Part shown: positions 27,101 through 36,209 of the stretch, in pieces
Layout: every line of letters begins with the position of its first letter
Position numbering within the stretch: position 1 is the stretch's first letter
Assembly (NCBI RefSeq): GCF_020172085.1
Contig: NZ_JAIVAT010000003.1
Span: 868,001-932,000 of the forward strand
Source: Rossellomorea aquimaris
GTDB lineage: Bacteria > Bacillota > Bacilli > Bacillales > Bacillaceae_B
Direction: 5' to 3'
DNA length: 64,000 nucleotides
Made by a program: the position numbers and the translations under genes
Notes under the pieces: generated by a model
Told to the model about the DNA's origin: nothing
Seen by the model: only the letters and a program-made list of their open reading frames with translations
Database searches by the model: none

Positions 27101-27134
27101 AAAAGCTAGACTCAACGCGGAGTCTAGCTTTTTT
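27101..27134. terminator. Bidirectional terminator between convergent genes
   Basis: Perfect 13-base stem AAAAGCTAGACTC (27101-27113) with its complement at 27120-27132; A-run on the left and T-run on the right, so it can end both the zinc peptidase gene and ypjC. Confidence 0.8.
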
Positions 27135-27144
27135 AGGTTATACA

Positions 27145-28014
27145 TTAATCATGCAGGGGGTTCTTGTCTGCGTCAAGTGTGAATCCTTCGCCGAGGACGT
27201 CGTGTACGACGGTGACGGATACAAAGGCATGAGGATCGACACTGGTGATGATATTCTTAAGTCGTACGATTTCATTCTTTCCGACCACGCAATAAAGGAC
27301 TTCTCGATCTTGCTTCGTAAACGAGCCGTGGCCCCTTAAGACGGTTACTCCACGGTCCATTTTCTCATTGATGACACTTGCGATTTCTTCATGGCTCTCG
27401 GATATGATCATGGCACCCCTGGCAGAATATGCCCCTTCCTGCATGAAGTCGATGACTCTTGCTGCAACAAAGACAGCAACGAGGGTGTACATCGCTTGCC
27501 TGTACTCCAAATATGTAATGAGTGAAATACCGATGACGACAGCATCGAACATGAACATGGTTTTCCCCATGCTCCAGCCTACGTATTTGTGGGCTAGCCG
27601 GGCGATAATATCGACACCGCCAGTTGTACCTCCGTACCTGAATATGATTCCTAGACCAATTCCGATAAATATGCCTGCGAACAGGGCAGCCAGGAATAGA
27701 TCCCCTTCCAGGTCGATGGTCATTTGGTACCTCTGGAAGATCCATAGAAATACCGAAAGGGCAACCGTTCCGATCACCGTATAATAGAAGGCTTTCTTTC
27801 CGAGGAGCTTCCATCCCAGGAAGAATAGGGGTATATTTAAGGCAAGGTTGGAGTACGAAGGGTCAATATCAAATAGGAAATAAAGAATAAGTGTGATGCC
27901 CGTGAAACCACCTTCAGCCAGTTTATTTTGAATATTGAAGTGTACTAGACCAAAAGCAAATATAGCGGAACCCAATAAGATGAACAATATATTCTTAACA
28001 CGCAATCCCAACAT
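27145..28014 (-). CDS. ypjC: YitT-family membrane protein YpjC
   Basis: 289 residues with five or six N-terminal membrane helices and a soluble C-terminal domain of the DUF2179 type (ESHEEIASVINEKMDRGVTVLRGHGSFT). GGTTGGVDIIARL in the membrane part is a family signature. Start follows AGGAGGG on the minus strand. It is divergent from ypjD and convergent with the upstream peptidase gene. Transport substrate unknown. Confidence 0.88.
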   Translation of the reverse strand: MLGLRVKNILFILLGSAIFAFGLVHFNIQNKLAEGGFTGITLILYFLFDIDPSYSNLALNIPLFFLGWKLLGKKAFYYTVIGTVALSVFLWIFQRYQMTIDLEGDLFLAALFAGIFIGIGLGIIFRYGGTTGGVDIIARLAHKYVGWSMGKTMFMFDAVVIGISLITYLEYRQAMYTLVAVFVAARVIDFMQEGAYSARGAMIISESHEEIASVINEKMDRGVTVLRGHGSFTKQDREVLYCVVGKNEIVRLKNIITSVDPHAFVSVTVVHDVLGEGFTLDADKNPLHD

Positions 28015-28058
28015 CTGTGATTCCCTCCTTTTATTAGTATTATCTCGTTGACAGAGAC

Positions 28059-28087
28059 ATTATATAAGAAGAAAAACAAACTGGCAA
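28059..28087 (-). promoter_or_regulatory. Sigma-A promoter of ypjC
   Basis: On the minus strand TTGCCA (28087-28082), 17-base spacer, perfect TATAAT (28064-28059). Confidence 0.65.
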
Positions 28088-28115
28088 TGAAGAGTTATGA
28101 AATCAAACGTTATAT

Positions 28116-28144
28116 TTGTCAAACGGGAAGGATTTAGCTAACAT
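28116..28144 (+). promoter_or_regulatory. Candidate promoter of the ypjD-dapB-birA operon
   Basis: TTGTCA (28116-28121), 17-base spacer, TAACAT (28139-28144), about 30 bases upstream of the ypjD ATG. Confidence 0.45.
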
Positions 28145-28175
28145 GATAGGAGATAATGAAGGAGTGAAGCTTCTT

Positions 28176-28529
28176 ATGACAAAGGATAAAACGATGAAAC
28201 AATTACAAACAGAAGTGGACGAATACATAAGTCAATTCAAAGAAGGATATTTCAGTCCATTGGCCATGGTAGCTCGTCTTACCGAGGAGCTTGGTGAATT
28301 AGCGAGAGAAGTTAATCACCGCCATGGAGAAAAGCCTAAAAAAAGCACGGAAGAAGAAAATACGATTGAAGAGGAGCTCGGCGATCTTTTGTTTGTCGTC
28401 ATCTGCCTGGCTAATTCCCTTGATATCAGCCTTGAAGAGGCCCACAACCGGGTGATGCACAAGTTTAATACCAGAGATAAAGATCGCTGGACGAGAATTG
28501 AAGGTGGGGATGAAGATGGAACAAATTAA
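28176..28529 (+). CDS. ypjD: MazG-like nucleotide pyrophosphohydrolase YpjD
   Basis: 117-residue all-helical NTP pyrophosphohydrolase, probably cleaning modified nucleotides. The metal-binding pattern [12 protein letters not shown] followed by [25 protein letters not shown] is the MazG ExxE-ExxD signature. ATG at 28176 with GAAGGAGTG matches the B. subtilis N-terminus (DKTMKQLQ); an earlier in-frame opening at 28116 overlaps the promoter. dapB overlaps its 3' end. Confidence 0.9.
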   Translation: MTKDKTMKQLQTEVDEYISQFKEGYFSPLAMVARLTEELGELAREVNHRHGEKPKKSTEEENTIEEELGDLLFVVICLANSLDISLEEAHNRVMHKFNTRDKDRWTRIEGGDEDGTN

Positions 28530-29286
28530 CGTCACGATTGCAGGACCAAGAGGGAGAATGGGGAAAGAAGCTGTTCAATTGGTGAAAGAAACCGAACACT
28601 TTACGCTCATAAGTGTCATCGACCACAAAAAGGAAGTCGATCTTGATGTACCGGTGTATGTGGATATTGAAGAATGTTTTCAGAATCGTACGCCACATGT
28701 GCTGATTGACTTAACAACACCAGAAGTTGGGTACCATCATACAAAGACAGCACTCCAGTATGGGGTCAGACCAGTTGTCGGTACAACAGGTTTCTCGAAA
28801 GAAGAGCTGAATGAATTGAAGGAACTCGCAGAATCGAAATCGCTTGGGTGCATCATAGCTCCCAACTTTGCCATCGGAGCCGTGCTCATGATGAAGTTCT
28901 CTCAAATGGCAGCAAAATACTTTAATGATGTGGAAATCATAGAATTGCATCACGATCAAAAGCTGGATGCACCTTCAGGTACGGCTTTGAAAACCGCTGA
29001 AATGATCAGAGAAGTGAGGGAAACGAAGAAACAGGGGCACCCTAATGAGAAAGAAACGCATCCCGGTGCAAGGGGAGCGGATGTAGATGGGATGCATATC
29101 CACAGTATTCGACTTCCAGGACTCATTGCCCATCAACAGGTGATGCTTGGGGCCGAGGGACAGACATTGACAATCCGCCATGATTCCTTTAACCGTGGAA
29201 GCTTCATGTCGGGTGTAAAAGTGTCCGTAGATACGGTCATGAAACTGGATACATTGGTTTATGGACTCGAAAATATACTAGACTAA
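28516..29286 (+). CDS. dapB: 4-hydroxy-tetrahydrodipicolinate reductase
   Basis: NAD(P)H-dependent step of lysine, meso-diaminopimelate and dipicolinate synthesis. N-terminal nucleotide-binding [12 protein letters not shown], then VVGTTGF, and the catalytic [23 protein letters not shown] at 28516 gives 256 residues; ATG 28510 is an alternative within the ribosome binding region AAGGTGGGG. It overlaps ypjD by 14 bases, so the pair is translationally coupled. Confidence 0.95.
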   Translation: MEQINVTIAGPRGRMGKEAVQLVKETEHFTLISVIDHKKEVDLDVPVYVDIEECFQNRTPHVLIDLTTPEVGYHHTKTALQYGVRPVVGTTGFSKEELNELKELAESKSLGCIIAPNFAIGAVLMMKFSQMAAKYFNDVEIIELHHDQKLDAPSGTALKTAEMIREVRETKKQGHPNEKETHPGARGADVDGMHIHSIRLPGLIAHQQVMLGAEGQTLTIRHDSFNRGSFMSGVKVSVDTVMKLDTLVYGLENILD

Positions 29287-29299
29287 AGGGTGAGTGTAA

Positions 29300-29707
29300 A
29301 TGAATATTGCGCTGATTGCTCATGATAAGAAAAAAGATGATCTTATTCGTTTCGTACTTGCATATAAGTCCATCATAGAGAAACACACCCTTTTTGCCAC
29401 AGGGACAACGGGAAAAAGGATCGGGGAAGAAACAGGTTTACCCATCCATCGCTTTAGGTCAGGACCTCTTGGAGGAGATCAGGAAATCGGATCTTATATT
29501 GCCAATGATAAAATGGACCTTGTCCTGTTCTTCAGGGATCCCCTGACAGCACAGCCCCATGAACCAGATGTATCGGCACTGATCAGGCTGTGTGATGTAT
29601 ACGCCGTACCGCTTGCAACCAATATGGGCACGGCTGAGGTGCTGGTGAGAGGTCTCGAAAGGGGAGACATAGAGTGGAGGAGTGTAGTGAGGGATAAGGA
29701 GGAATAG
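29300..29707 (+). CDS. mgsA: Methylglyoxal synthase
   Basis: Converts dihydroxyacetone phosphate to methylglyoxal, a bypass that relieves sugar-phosphate stress. [32 protein letters not shown] and [14 protein letters not shown] contain the phosphate-binding and catalytic Asp/His residues. 135 residues. Linked to bacillithiol genes downstream, and bacillithiol is used for methylglyoxal detoxification, so the clustering makes sense. Confidence 0.95.
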   Translation: MNIALIAHDKKKDDLIRFVLAYKSIIEKHTLFATGTTGKRIGEETGLPIHRFRSGPLGGDQEIGSYIANDKMDLVLFFRDPLTAQPHEPDVSALIRLCDVYAVPLATNMGTAEVLVRGLERGDIEWRSVVRDKEE

Positions 29708-29708
29708 T

Positions 29709-30410
29709 GTGAGTCAACAAATTGATATCCTGGCTTTCGGTGCCCATGCCGACGATGTGGAAATCGGCATGGGTGGGACACTTGCGAAGTATGCTGCTGA
29801 GGGAAAGAAGATTGTTATATGTGACATGACAACGGCAGAACTATCTTCCAATGGAACGGTTTCTGACAGGAAAGAGGAAGCTTTGAAAGCAGCAACCATT
29901 TTAGGGGCATTGAAAAGGGTGACCCTTGATATACCGGATAGAGGAATTTACATAACAGATGAAAACATTGGGAAAATCGTGAAGGTAATAAGGACGTATC
30001 AACCGAAAGCGATCTTTGCTCCCTATGATCAAGATCGCCATCCTGACCACGGGAATGCTTCGCGACTGGTCAAGGAAGCATTTTTCTCCGCGGGGATCCG
30101 GAAGTTTGATCCGGACATTTCTGCGCACAAAGCCCAACACCTTTACTTTTATATGATAAACGGGTTTCATAAACCTCAATTTGTAGTTGATATCGAACCT
30201 TATATTCAAACAAAGGTAGAGAGCTTACAAGCATATGGAAGTCAATTCACTCAAGGGGTGGGTGGAGTAGCGACTCCTCTGACAGAGGGATATATCGAAG
30301 CGGTGGAAGCAAGGGAGAGGATAATGGGGAAAGATGCGGGACTACGCTATGCGGAAGGATTCTTTTCCTATAACCCACTCATTTTGCATCAAGATTTGTT
30401 AGGAGATTAA
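29709..30410 (+). CDS. bshB1: N-acetylglucosaminyl-malate deacetylase BshB1
   Basis: Second step of bacillithiol synthesis: removes acetate from GlcNAc-malate. LmbE/PIG-L fold with zinc motif [10 protein letters not shown] (residues 11-20) and later [13 protein letters not shown] start after AAGGAGG, two bases after the mgsA stop. 233 residues. The product is used with BshA, encoded next. Confidence 0.95.
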   Translation: MSQQIDILAFGAHADDVEIGMGGTLAKYAAEGKKIVICDMTTAELSSNGTVSDRKEEALKAATILGALKRVTLDIPDRGIYITDENIGKIVKVIRTYQPKAIFAPYDQDRHPDHGNASRLVKEAFFSAGIRKFDPDISAHKAQHLYFYMINGFHKPQFVVDIEPYIQTKVESLQAYGSQFTQGVGGVATPLTEGYIEAVEARERIMGKDAGLRYAEGFFSYNPLILHQDLLGD

Positions 30411-30414
30411 TGGT

Positions 30415-31539
30415 ATGAAGAAGTTGAAAATAGGCATAACATGCTATCCTACAGTCGGTGGCTCCGGTGTAGTGGCAACGGAGCTTGGGAAACTACTGGC
30501 TGAGAAAGGGCATGAAATACATTTTATTACCTCGAGCATCCCATTCAGGTTGAACAAAATGTATCACAATATCTACTTTCACCAAGTGGAAGTGAGTCAG
30601 TATTCCGTATTTCAATATCCTCCATATGACCTGGCACTGGCGAATAAAATGGCGGAAATAACGGAACGTGAGAATCTGGACATCTTGCATGTTCATTATG
30701 CAATCCCCCATGCTGTATGTGCCATATTGGGGAAACAAATGTCAGGGAAAGATGTCAAGATCGTCACCACTCTTCACGGCACTGATATCACTGTGCTAGG
30801 GTATGATCCATCTTTGACCGGTGCCATCCGATTCGGCATCGAGAAGTCGGATGTCGTGACGGCTGTTTCTAGCGCCCTGGTGAAACAGACCTATGATTTG
30901 ATTCAACCGGATAAAGAAATACAAACGGTTTATAATTTTATAGATGAGCGGGTATATAAGGCAGTGGATTCTCGTCATCTTAGAAAAGAATATGGAATTA
31001 AGGATCATGAAAAAGTGATCATTCATGTATCGAACTTCCGTGGTGTGAAAAGGGTCACAGATGTCGTAGATTCTTTCGACCTGATTCAAAGGGAAATCCC
31101 ATCCAAGCTACTTCTTGTGGGGGACGGACCTGAAATGACTCTCATATGTAAACAGGTAAGGGACCTGGGGCTAGAGGATCGTGTCTTGTTCCTTGGCAAA
31201 CAGGATAATCTTGAAGAGCTCTATTCTATCAGCGATATCAAACTGTTACTTTCAGAAAAAGAGAGTTTCGGCCTGGTTGCCCTTGAAGCAATGGCGTGTG
31301 GTGTTCCAAGTATCGGAACGAATGTGGGAGGAATTCCCGAAGTGATTGAGGATGGCTACAACGGCTTTATTTGCGAAATCGGGAACGTCAAACAGGTGGC
31401 CGCGAAGTCTCTGCAATTGCTAAGGGATGTTCAACTCCATAAAGAAGTTTCAAGGAATGCTCTTCAAACCGCCAGGACAAAATTCCACTCAAGCAAGATT
31501 GTCGAGCAATATGAAGGAATCTACAGGGATCTACTGTGA
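30415..31539 (+). CDS. bshA: L-malate glycosyltransferase BshA
   Basis: First step of bacillithiol synthesis: GT4 glycosyltransferase joining UDP-GlcNAc and L-malate. [22 protein letters not shown], and the C-terminal nucleotide-sugar site [27 protein letters not shown] (EX7E) are present. 374 residues. The bshB1-bshA order within the mgsA-cca-birA operon is as in B. subtilis. Confidence 0.95.
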   Translation: MKKLKIGITCYPTVGGSGVVATELGKLLAEKGHEIHFITSSIPFRLNKMYHNIYFHQVEVSQYSVFQYPPYDLALANKMAEITERENLDILHVHYAIPHAVCAILGKQMSGKDVKIVTTLHGTDITVLGYDPSLTGAIRFGIEKSDVVTAVSSALVKQTYDLIQPDKEIQTVYNFIDERVYKAVDSRHLRKEYGIKDHEKVIIHVSNFRGVKRVTDVVDSFDLIQREIPSKLLLVGDGPEMTLICKQVRDLGLEDRVLFLGKQDNLEELYSISDIKLLLSEKESFGLVALEAMACGVPSIGTNVGGIPEVIEDGYNGFICEIGNVKQVAAKSLQLLRDVQLHKEVSRNALQTARTKFHSSKIVEQYEGIYRDLL

Positions 31540-31581
31540 ACGATCTTGGTGATTAGGATTTAAGTAAAGCAGGTGTTATAA

Positions 31582-32772
31582 ATGTTGCCAACCATATTCC
31601 AACAAGCGGTTCCCGTATTAAAAAAGCTTGAGAAGGCAGGATTCGAAGCATACTTCGTTGGAGGATCTGTGAGGGACTTTATCCTCGGCAGGACAATCAA
31701 TGATGTGGATATTGCTACGTCTGCCTATCCGGAAGAAGTGAAAAGGATTTTCCAAAAGACGATTGATATCGGGATTGATCATGGGACGGTCCTCGTCTTG
31801 GAGGGCGAAAGAGAGTATGAAATCACGACGTTTAGAACCGAATCTTCTTATGCTGATTTTAGGAGACCGGATAAGGTGGAGTTCATCCGTTCCCTCGAAG
31901 AGGATTTAAAACGTAGGGATTTCACTATGAACAGTATGGCCATGGATGGAGAGGGTCGGGTACGAGATCCTTTCCAGGGCAAGAAAGATATACATAACAA
32001 ATTGATCCGTACCGTGGGCTCACCGGAATTAAGGTTTTCAGAGGACGCCCTGCGCATGATGAGGGCAGTACGGTTTGTCAGTCAACTTGGATTTGAGCTG
32101 GAGGCGTCTACACTCACTGCATTGGAAGAGCACTCGAAGCTGCTTCAGCATATAGCTGTTGAAAGAAAAACAATGGAGTTTGAAAAAATACTGGACAGTA
32201 CCTGGAAGCAAGAAGGGCTGAACCTTCTTATCCGAACCGGCTTATATAAGGAACTTCCACATTTAATCAACTATCACCAACAGCTACAAGAGGCAGCGAG
32301 TCTTTCTGGCTTGGATAAGTTAACAAAGGAACAGACATGGTTACTTCTTCTGACATATATAAGGGAGGAAGAAAGAGGTGTTTTTCTGAAAGGCTGGCGG
32401 CTTCCTACCAAAATGATCAAGTACCGTGCCAAAGAATTGGATATTCTGAAAGAAAGAAAGGCATCGGGGTGGACAAAGCCATTACTGTTTCGTGCAGGTC
32501 TTGAGGCTGCACTCAATGTAGAAAAGGTATATGGATGTTTGAATCCACAAGCGGATGAGGAGAACATAAGAGAGCACTACCATAAACTTGCTATATTCTC
32601 CAGACAACAGCTTGATGTAACAGGTTCGGATTTAATGGCATGGGCAGACAAAAAGGGAGGCCCATGGGTAAAAGAAATATTATATGAAGTTGAAACGGCG
32701 ATCATTAATGAAACACTCACCAATGAAAAAGAAGAGATTAGGAGGTGGCTGAAAGCATGCAATCGACTATAA
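31582..32772 (+). CDS. cca: CCA-adding tRNA nucleotidyltransferase
   Basis: Class II enzyme that adds or repairs the CCA 3' end of tRNA. The polymerase head has GGSVRDFILGR and the carboxylates DVDIAT; RRDFTMNSMAMD and the DALRMMRAVRF segment follow. 396 residues, with a poorly conserved C-terminal tail domain. Its stop codon lies 16 bases inside birA. Confidence 0.95.
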   Translation: MLPTIFQQAVPVLKKLEKAGFEAYFVGGSVRDFILGRTINDVDIATSAYPEEVKRIFQKTIDIGIDHGTVLVLEGEREYEITTFRTESSYADFRRPDKVEFIRSLEEDLKRRDFTMNSMAMDGEGRVRDPFQGKKDIHNKLIRTVGSPELRFSEDALRMMRAVRFVSQLGFELEASTLTALEEHSKLLQHIAVERKTMEFEKILDSTWKQEGLNLLIRTGLYKELPHLINYHQQLQEAASLSGLDKLTKEQTWLLLLTYIREEERGVFLKGWRLPTKMIKYRAKELDILKERKASGWTKPLLFRAGLEAALNVEKVYGCLNPQADEENIREHYHKLAIFSRQQLDVTGSDLMAWADKKGGPWVKEILYEVETAIINETLTNEKEEIRRWLKACNRL

Positions 32773-33740
32773 GAAAAAAAGTTCTTAAGGCATTATTTGA
32801 ATCGAATCAGGAATTTTTATCGGGACAAGCCCTTGCAGATATTGCTGGATGTTCAAGGACGGCTATCTGGAAACATATAGAAGAACTTCGTAAGGAAGGC
32901 TTCGTCTTGGAAGCGGTAAGAAAGAAAGGTTATCGGATCATTGAAACGCCTGATAGTGTAACGGAAAGTAAAATACGTTTAGGATTGCAAACTCACACGT
33001 TAGGTACTGTTATTCACTATGAAGAATCTGTTCCCAGTACTCAGAGAATCGCTCACACCCTGGCAAGTGACGGTGCAGTAGAAGGTACGTTAGTGATTGC
33101 GGACGAACAGACTGCAGGTAGGGGCAGATTGATGAGAGAGTGGCACTCATCCAAAGGGACGGGCATTTGGATGAGCTTAATCTTAAAACCGCTCCTGCCG
33201 CCGCAAAAAGCTCCTCAATTCACCCTGATTACAGCAGTTGCAGTGGTTCAGGCTATCGAGGAAGTGTCTGAACTCAATCCCCAAATCAAATGGCCGAATG
33301 ATATACTCATTGATGGGAAAAAGGTGACGGGGATCCTGACTGAACTACAAGCGGAATCGGACAAAATCAACTCCATCATTATCGGCATCGGGATGAATGT
33401 CAATCAGACGAAGGAACATTTTCCAGATGAGATTCAAAAGATCGCCACCTCTCTTTCCATCGAGGAGGGGAAAACCTTGTCGAGATCGCTCATTGTGCAA
33501 AGGCTGCTCGAACGAATAGAGGCGTTGTATTCCCTATATATGAAAGAGGGGTTCACTCCCATAAAACTATTATGGGAGAGCTATGCCATCAGTATCGGAA
33601 AGAAAATCCGGGCAAGAACCATTAATGGTACCATTGAAGGCAGGGCACTTGGGATTACAGAGGAAGGGGTCCTGAAGATTGAGGATGCCCATGGAACGAT
33701 CCATCAGATTTACTCTGCGGATATTGAAGTGAATGTTTAA
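32757..33740 (+). CDS. birA: Biotin-protein ligase and biotin repressor BirA
   Basis: Bifunctional: attaches biotin to acetyl-CoA carboxylase and represses biotin genes. N-terminal winged HTH (SGQALADIAGCSRTAIWKHIEELR), then ligase motifs GRGRLMREW and KWPNDILIDGKKVTGIL, and a C-terminal SH3-like part. ATG 32757 is preferred over GTG 32745, which lies inside the AGGAGGTGG site. 327 residues; last gene of the operon before a terminator-like stem. Confidence 0.95.
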   Translation: MQSTIRKKVLKALFESNQEFLSGQALADIAGCSRTAIWKHIEELRKEGFVLEAVRKKGYRIIETPDSVTESKIRLGLQTHTLGTVIHYEESVPSTQRIAHTLASDGAVEGTLVIADEQTAGRGRLMREWHSSKGTGIWMSLILKPLLPPQKAPQFTLITAVAVVQAIEEVSELNPQIKWPNDILIDGKKVTGILTELQAESDKINSIIIGIGMNVNQTKEHFPDEIQKIATSLSIEEGKTLSRSLIVQRLLERIEALYSLYMKEGFTPIKLLWESYAISIGKKIRARTINGTIEGRALGITEEGVLKIEDAHGTIHQIYSADIEVNV

Positions 33741-33745
33741 TGAAG

Positions 33746-33789
33746 AGCGGGGTGGAGGCTGAAATCAGTATATCCATCCCGCTTATTTA
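33746..33789 (+). terminator. Probable terminator after birA
   Basis: Eleven-base stem AGCGGGGTGGA (33746-33756) / TCCATCCCGCT (33773-33783, one G-U pair). The tail TATTTAT is only moderately U-rich. Confidence 0.5.
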
Positions 33790-33798
33790 TGGTATAAT
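33790..33798 (+). promoter_or_regulatory. Extended -10 promoter upstream of panBCD
   Basis: TGGTATAAT is a perfect extended -10. Start of transcription near 33805 would give a 215 nt leader before panB. Confidence 0.45.
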
Positions 33799-33923
33799 CT
33801 CATTGGGCAGTATCATTCGAACTGCACCTGTTACATGAATAACAAGCATTCAATACTATTTCTGCCTTGATCCATTGCGGACTGGGACAGAGGGTCGAAA
33901 CCATGATATCAAACACTTATGAT

Positions 33924-33957
33924 CCTTCTGTCATTTTTTACAGGAGGTTTTTTTATT
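33924..33957 (+). terminator. Terminator hairpin within the panB leader
   Basis: Stem CCTTCTGT (33924-33931) / ACAGGAGG (33940-33947, one G-U pair) followed by seven T. It lies 63 bases before panB and downstream of the only clear promoter, so it may act as an attenuator. Confidence 0.6.
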
Positions 33958-34019
33958 TTCTTATGAAAGTGCTTTCAATCTAAGTTTCGTCACCTCTGAC
34001 TGAAAAGAAGGAGGATAAC

Positions 34020-34859
34020 ATGAAACAAACAACAGATTTTTTAAAGATGAAGAGTGAAAAAGAAAAGATTTCCATGATTACGGCTTATGATTATCCAAGC
34101 GCCAAAGCGGCAGAGGAAGCGGGAATCGATGTCATCCTCGTAGGTGATAGTCTCGGTATGGTTGTATTAGGGTATGATTCAACAGTGCCTGTGACGGTCG
34201 ATGATATGATTCATCACACCAAAGCTGTAAAAAGAGGGGCAAAAAACACGTTTATCATCACGGATATGCCATTTATGTCGTACCACTTGTCGAGGGAAGA
34301 GACTTTGAAAACAGCTGCAGATATTCTCCAAAAAGGAGGAGCACATGCTGTGAAGGTGGAAGGTGGCGCCCATGTCATCGATCGAATTCAGGACTTAACA
34401 AGTGCGGGAATTCCTGTAGTAGCTCACTTAGGATTGACTCCTCAATCAGTAGGTGTCCTTGGAGGGTATAAAGTACAAGGGAAAACGGCAGATACCGCCA
34501 GGAAATTGATTGACGACAGCATAAAATGTGAACAGGCTGGTGCCTTTGCTCTCGTGCTTGAATGTGTGCCAAAGCAAATCGCAAGGGAGATCTCGGAAGC
34601 GTTATCGATACCGACGATAGGAATCGGTGCGGGCGTTGAAACCGATGGACAGGTCCTGGTCTTCCATGACCTTGTTACTTATGGTGTAAACCGTGTACCT
34701 AAGTTTGTCAAACAATATGGAAATGCATCCGATGTCATGCATAACAGTATCAAAACCTATATAGAAGAAGTGAAAGGGGAGCTCTTCCCAGCAGAGGAGC
34801 ATTCCTTTACGATGCGGGATGAAGAACTAGATTCTCTCTATGGCGGGTTAAAAAAATGA
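34020..34859 (+). CDS. panB: Ketopantoate hydroxymethyltransferase
   Basis: First committed step of pantothenate synthesis, adding a hydroxymethyl group to 2-oxoisovalerate. [41 protein letters not shown] and [11 protein letters not shown] are PanB signatures; Mg ligands are Asp residues in these. 279 residues. Strong AAGGAGGA site. Its TGA overlaps the panC ATG as ATGA. Confidence 0.96.
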   Translation: MKQTTDFLKMKSEKEKISMITAYDYPSAKAAEEAGIDVILVGDSLGMVVLGYDSTVPVTVDDMIHHTKAVKRGAKNTFIITDMPFMSYHLSREETLKTAADILQKGGAHAVKVEGGAHVIDRIQDLTSAGIPVVAHLGLTPQSVGVLGGYKVQGKTADTARKLIDDSIKCEQAGAFALVLECVPKQIAREISEALSIPTIGIGAGVETDGQVLVFHDLVTYGVNRVPKFVKQYGNASDVMHNSIKTYIEEVKGELFPAEEHSFTMRDEELDSLYGGLKK

Positions 34860-35725
34860 AGGTCATCACTACTATTCATGAATTGCAATCGAATATAGAG
34901 AGTTTGAAAAAATCGGTTACCACGATCGGATTCGTCCCAACAATGGGTTACCTCCATGAGGGGCATTTGACCTTGGCGAAAGAAGCGAGGGATCACAATG
35001 AAGTCGTCGTGATGAGTATATTTGTGAATCCCCTGCAATTTGGTCCAAATGAGGATTTTGACCGATATCCCCGTGATGTTGAAAGAGATACAGCATTAGC
35101 AAGGAACGCCGGAGTTGATATCCTTTTTATTCCCAATACGGATGACGTCTACAGGGGAAAGCAATCCGTCACCATGAGTGTGAAAGAGCGTGTAGATGTA
35201 CTGTGTGGGCGGAAGCGGGAAGGTCATTTTGACGGAGTAGTGACAGTCCTGACAAAGTTGTTTCATCTTGTCCAGCCGACCAGGGCATATTTCGGACAAA
35301 AAGATGCTCAACAAGTTGCGGTTGTTGATGGATTGGTTAAAGATTATTTCTTTCCTATTAAGATCGTCAGAGTCCCGACAGTCAGGGAAGAGGATGGGCT
35401 GGCGAAGAGCTCGAGAAATGTCTATCTTTCTCAACAGGAAAGAAGAGAAGCCCCTATACTCTATCAAAGTTTGAAAAAAGCAAGAGAAAGTATAATGGGT
35501 GGTGAGCAGGATCCTTCTGTTATTATGAGGAACATCTGCGATATGATCCAGGAACACACTTCAGGGAAAATCGATTACGTGGAACTGTATTCCTACCCTG
35601 AGCTTTACGAGCTGAACAGACTCGAAGGGGAGATCATTATAGCGGTAGCGGTACAATTTAAACAAGCGAGATTAATCGATAATATAATCATCAGTGTAGA
35701 ACCGGAGGAGAAATTAAATGTATAG
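34856..35725 (+). CDS. panC: Pantothenate synthetase
   Basis: ATP-dependent condensation of pantoate and beta-alanine. HIGH-like [36 protein letters not shown] and KMSKS-like KSSRN are intact. 289 residues. It overlaps panB by 4 bases and panD by 8 bases, so all three are translationally linked. Confidence 0.96.
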   Translation: MKVITTIHELQSNIESLKKSVTTIGFVPTMGYLHEGHLTLAKEARDHNEVVVMSIFVNPLQFGPNEDFDRYPRDVERDTALARNAGVDILFIPNTDDVYRGKQSVTMSVKERVDVLCGRKREGHFDGVVTVLTKLFHLVQPTRAYFGQKDAQQVAVVDGLVKDYFFPIKIVRVPTVREEDGLAKSSRNVYLSQQERREAPILYQSLKKARESIMGGEQDPSVIMRNICDMIQEHTSGKIDYVELYSYPELYELNRLEGEIIIAVAVQFKQARLIDNIIISVEPEEKLNV

Positions 35726-36101
35726 AACAATGATGAGTGGTAAAATTCATAGAGCGACTGTAACAGAAGCAAACCTTGATTATGTCGGAAGCATTACCAT
35801 CGACGAGGATATTCTGGATGTTGTCGGAATGCTTCCGAATGAAAAAGTTCAGATTGTCAATAACAATAACGGAGCTCGACTCGAGACGTATATCATTCCC
35901 GGTGAAAGGGGTAGCGGCGTCATCTGTTTGAACGGAGCGGCGGCAAGACTCGTACAAAAAGGTGACATCGTCATCATCATATCCTATAAAATGGTAGCTG
36001 AAGAAATGGTCCATAACCATACTCCAAGAGTGGCGATCATGGGTGAACATAACCGGGTGGTCGATATGATCGGTACAGAACCTGAAGCGACAATACTATA
36101 A
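35718..36101 (+). CDS. panD: Aspartate 1-decarboxylase proenzyme
   Basis: Supplies beta-alanine for PanC. Pyruvoyl enzyme self-cleaved between Gly24 and Ser25, seen in DYVGSITID. The catalytic [20 protein letters not shown] segment is intact. 127 residues. A terminator follows. Confidence 0.96.
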   Translation: MYRTMMSGKIHRATVTEANLDYVGSITIDEDILDVVGMLPNEKVQIVNNNNGARLETYIIPGERGSGVICLNGAAARLVQKGDIVIIISYKMVAEEMVHNHTPRVAIMGEHNRVVDMIGTEPEATIL

Positions 36102-36108
36102 AAGATGG

Positions 36109-36147
36109 GCAAGTCTCCTGATTTAGGAATAGGAGACTTGCTTTTTT
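36109..36147 (+). terminator. Intrinsic terminator after panD
   Basis: Perfect 11-base stem GCAAGTCTCCT (36109-36119) / AGGAGACTTGC (36131-36141) with six T. Confidence 0.85.
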
Positions 36148-36209
36148 GTTTATGGTACACTTATTTAGAAAATCATAAGAGTAGGATCTATATAAAGGCA
36201 GTGAATAAT

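Noticed and set aside
27368..27814. Long ORFs overlapping ypjC on both strands (about 140 codons)
   Set aside because: Shadows of the high-quality ypjC membrane protein frame; no ribosome binding sites.
33964..33977. Catabolite response element before panB
   Set aside because: The palindrome TGAAAGTGCTTTCA deviates at the most conserved central CG, so I do not list it as a feature; mentioned only within the leader finding.
35096..35557. 153-codon minus-strand ORF within panC
   Set aside because: Antisense shadow of panC, which carries all expected catalytic motifs.
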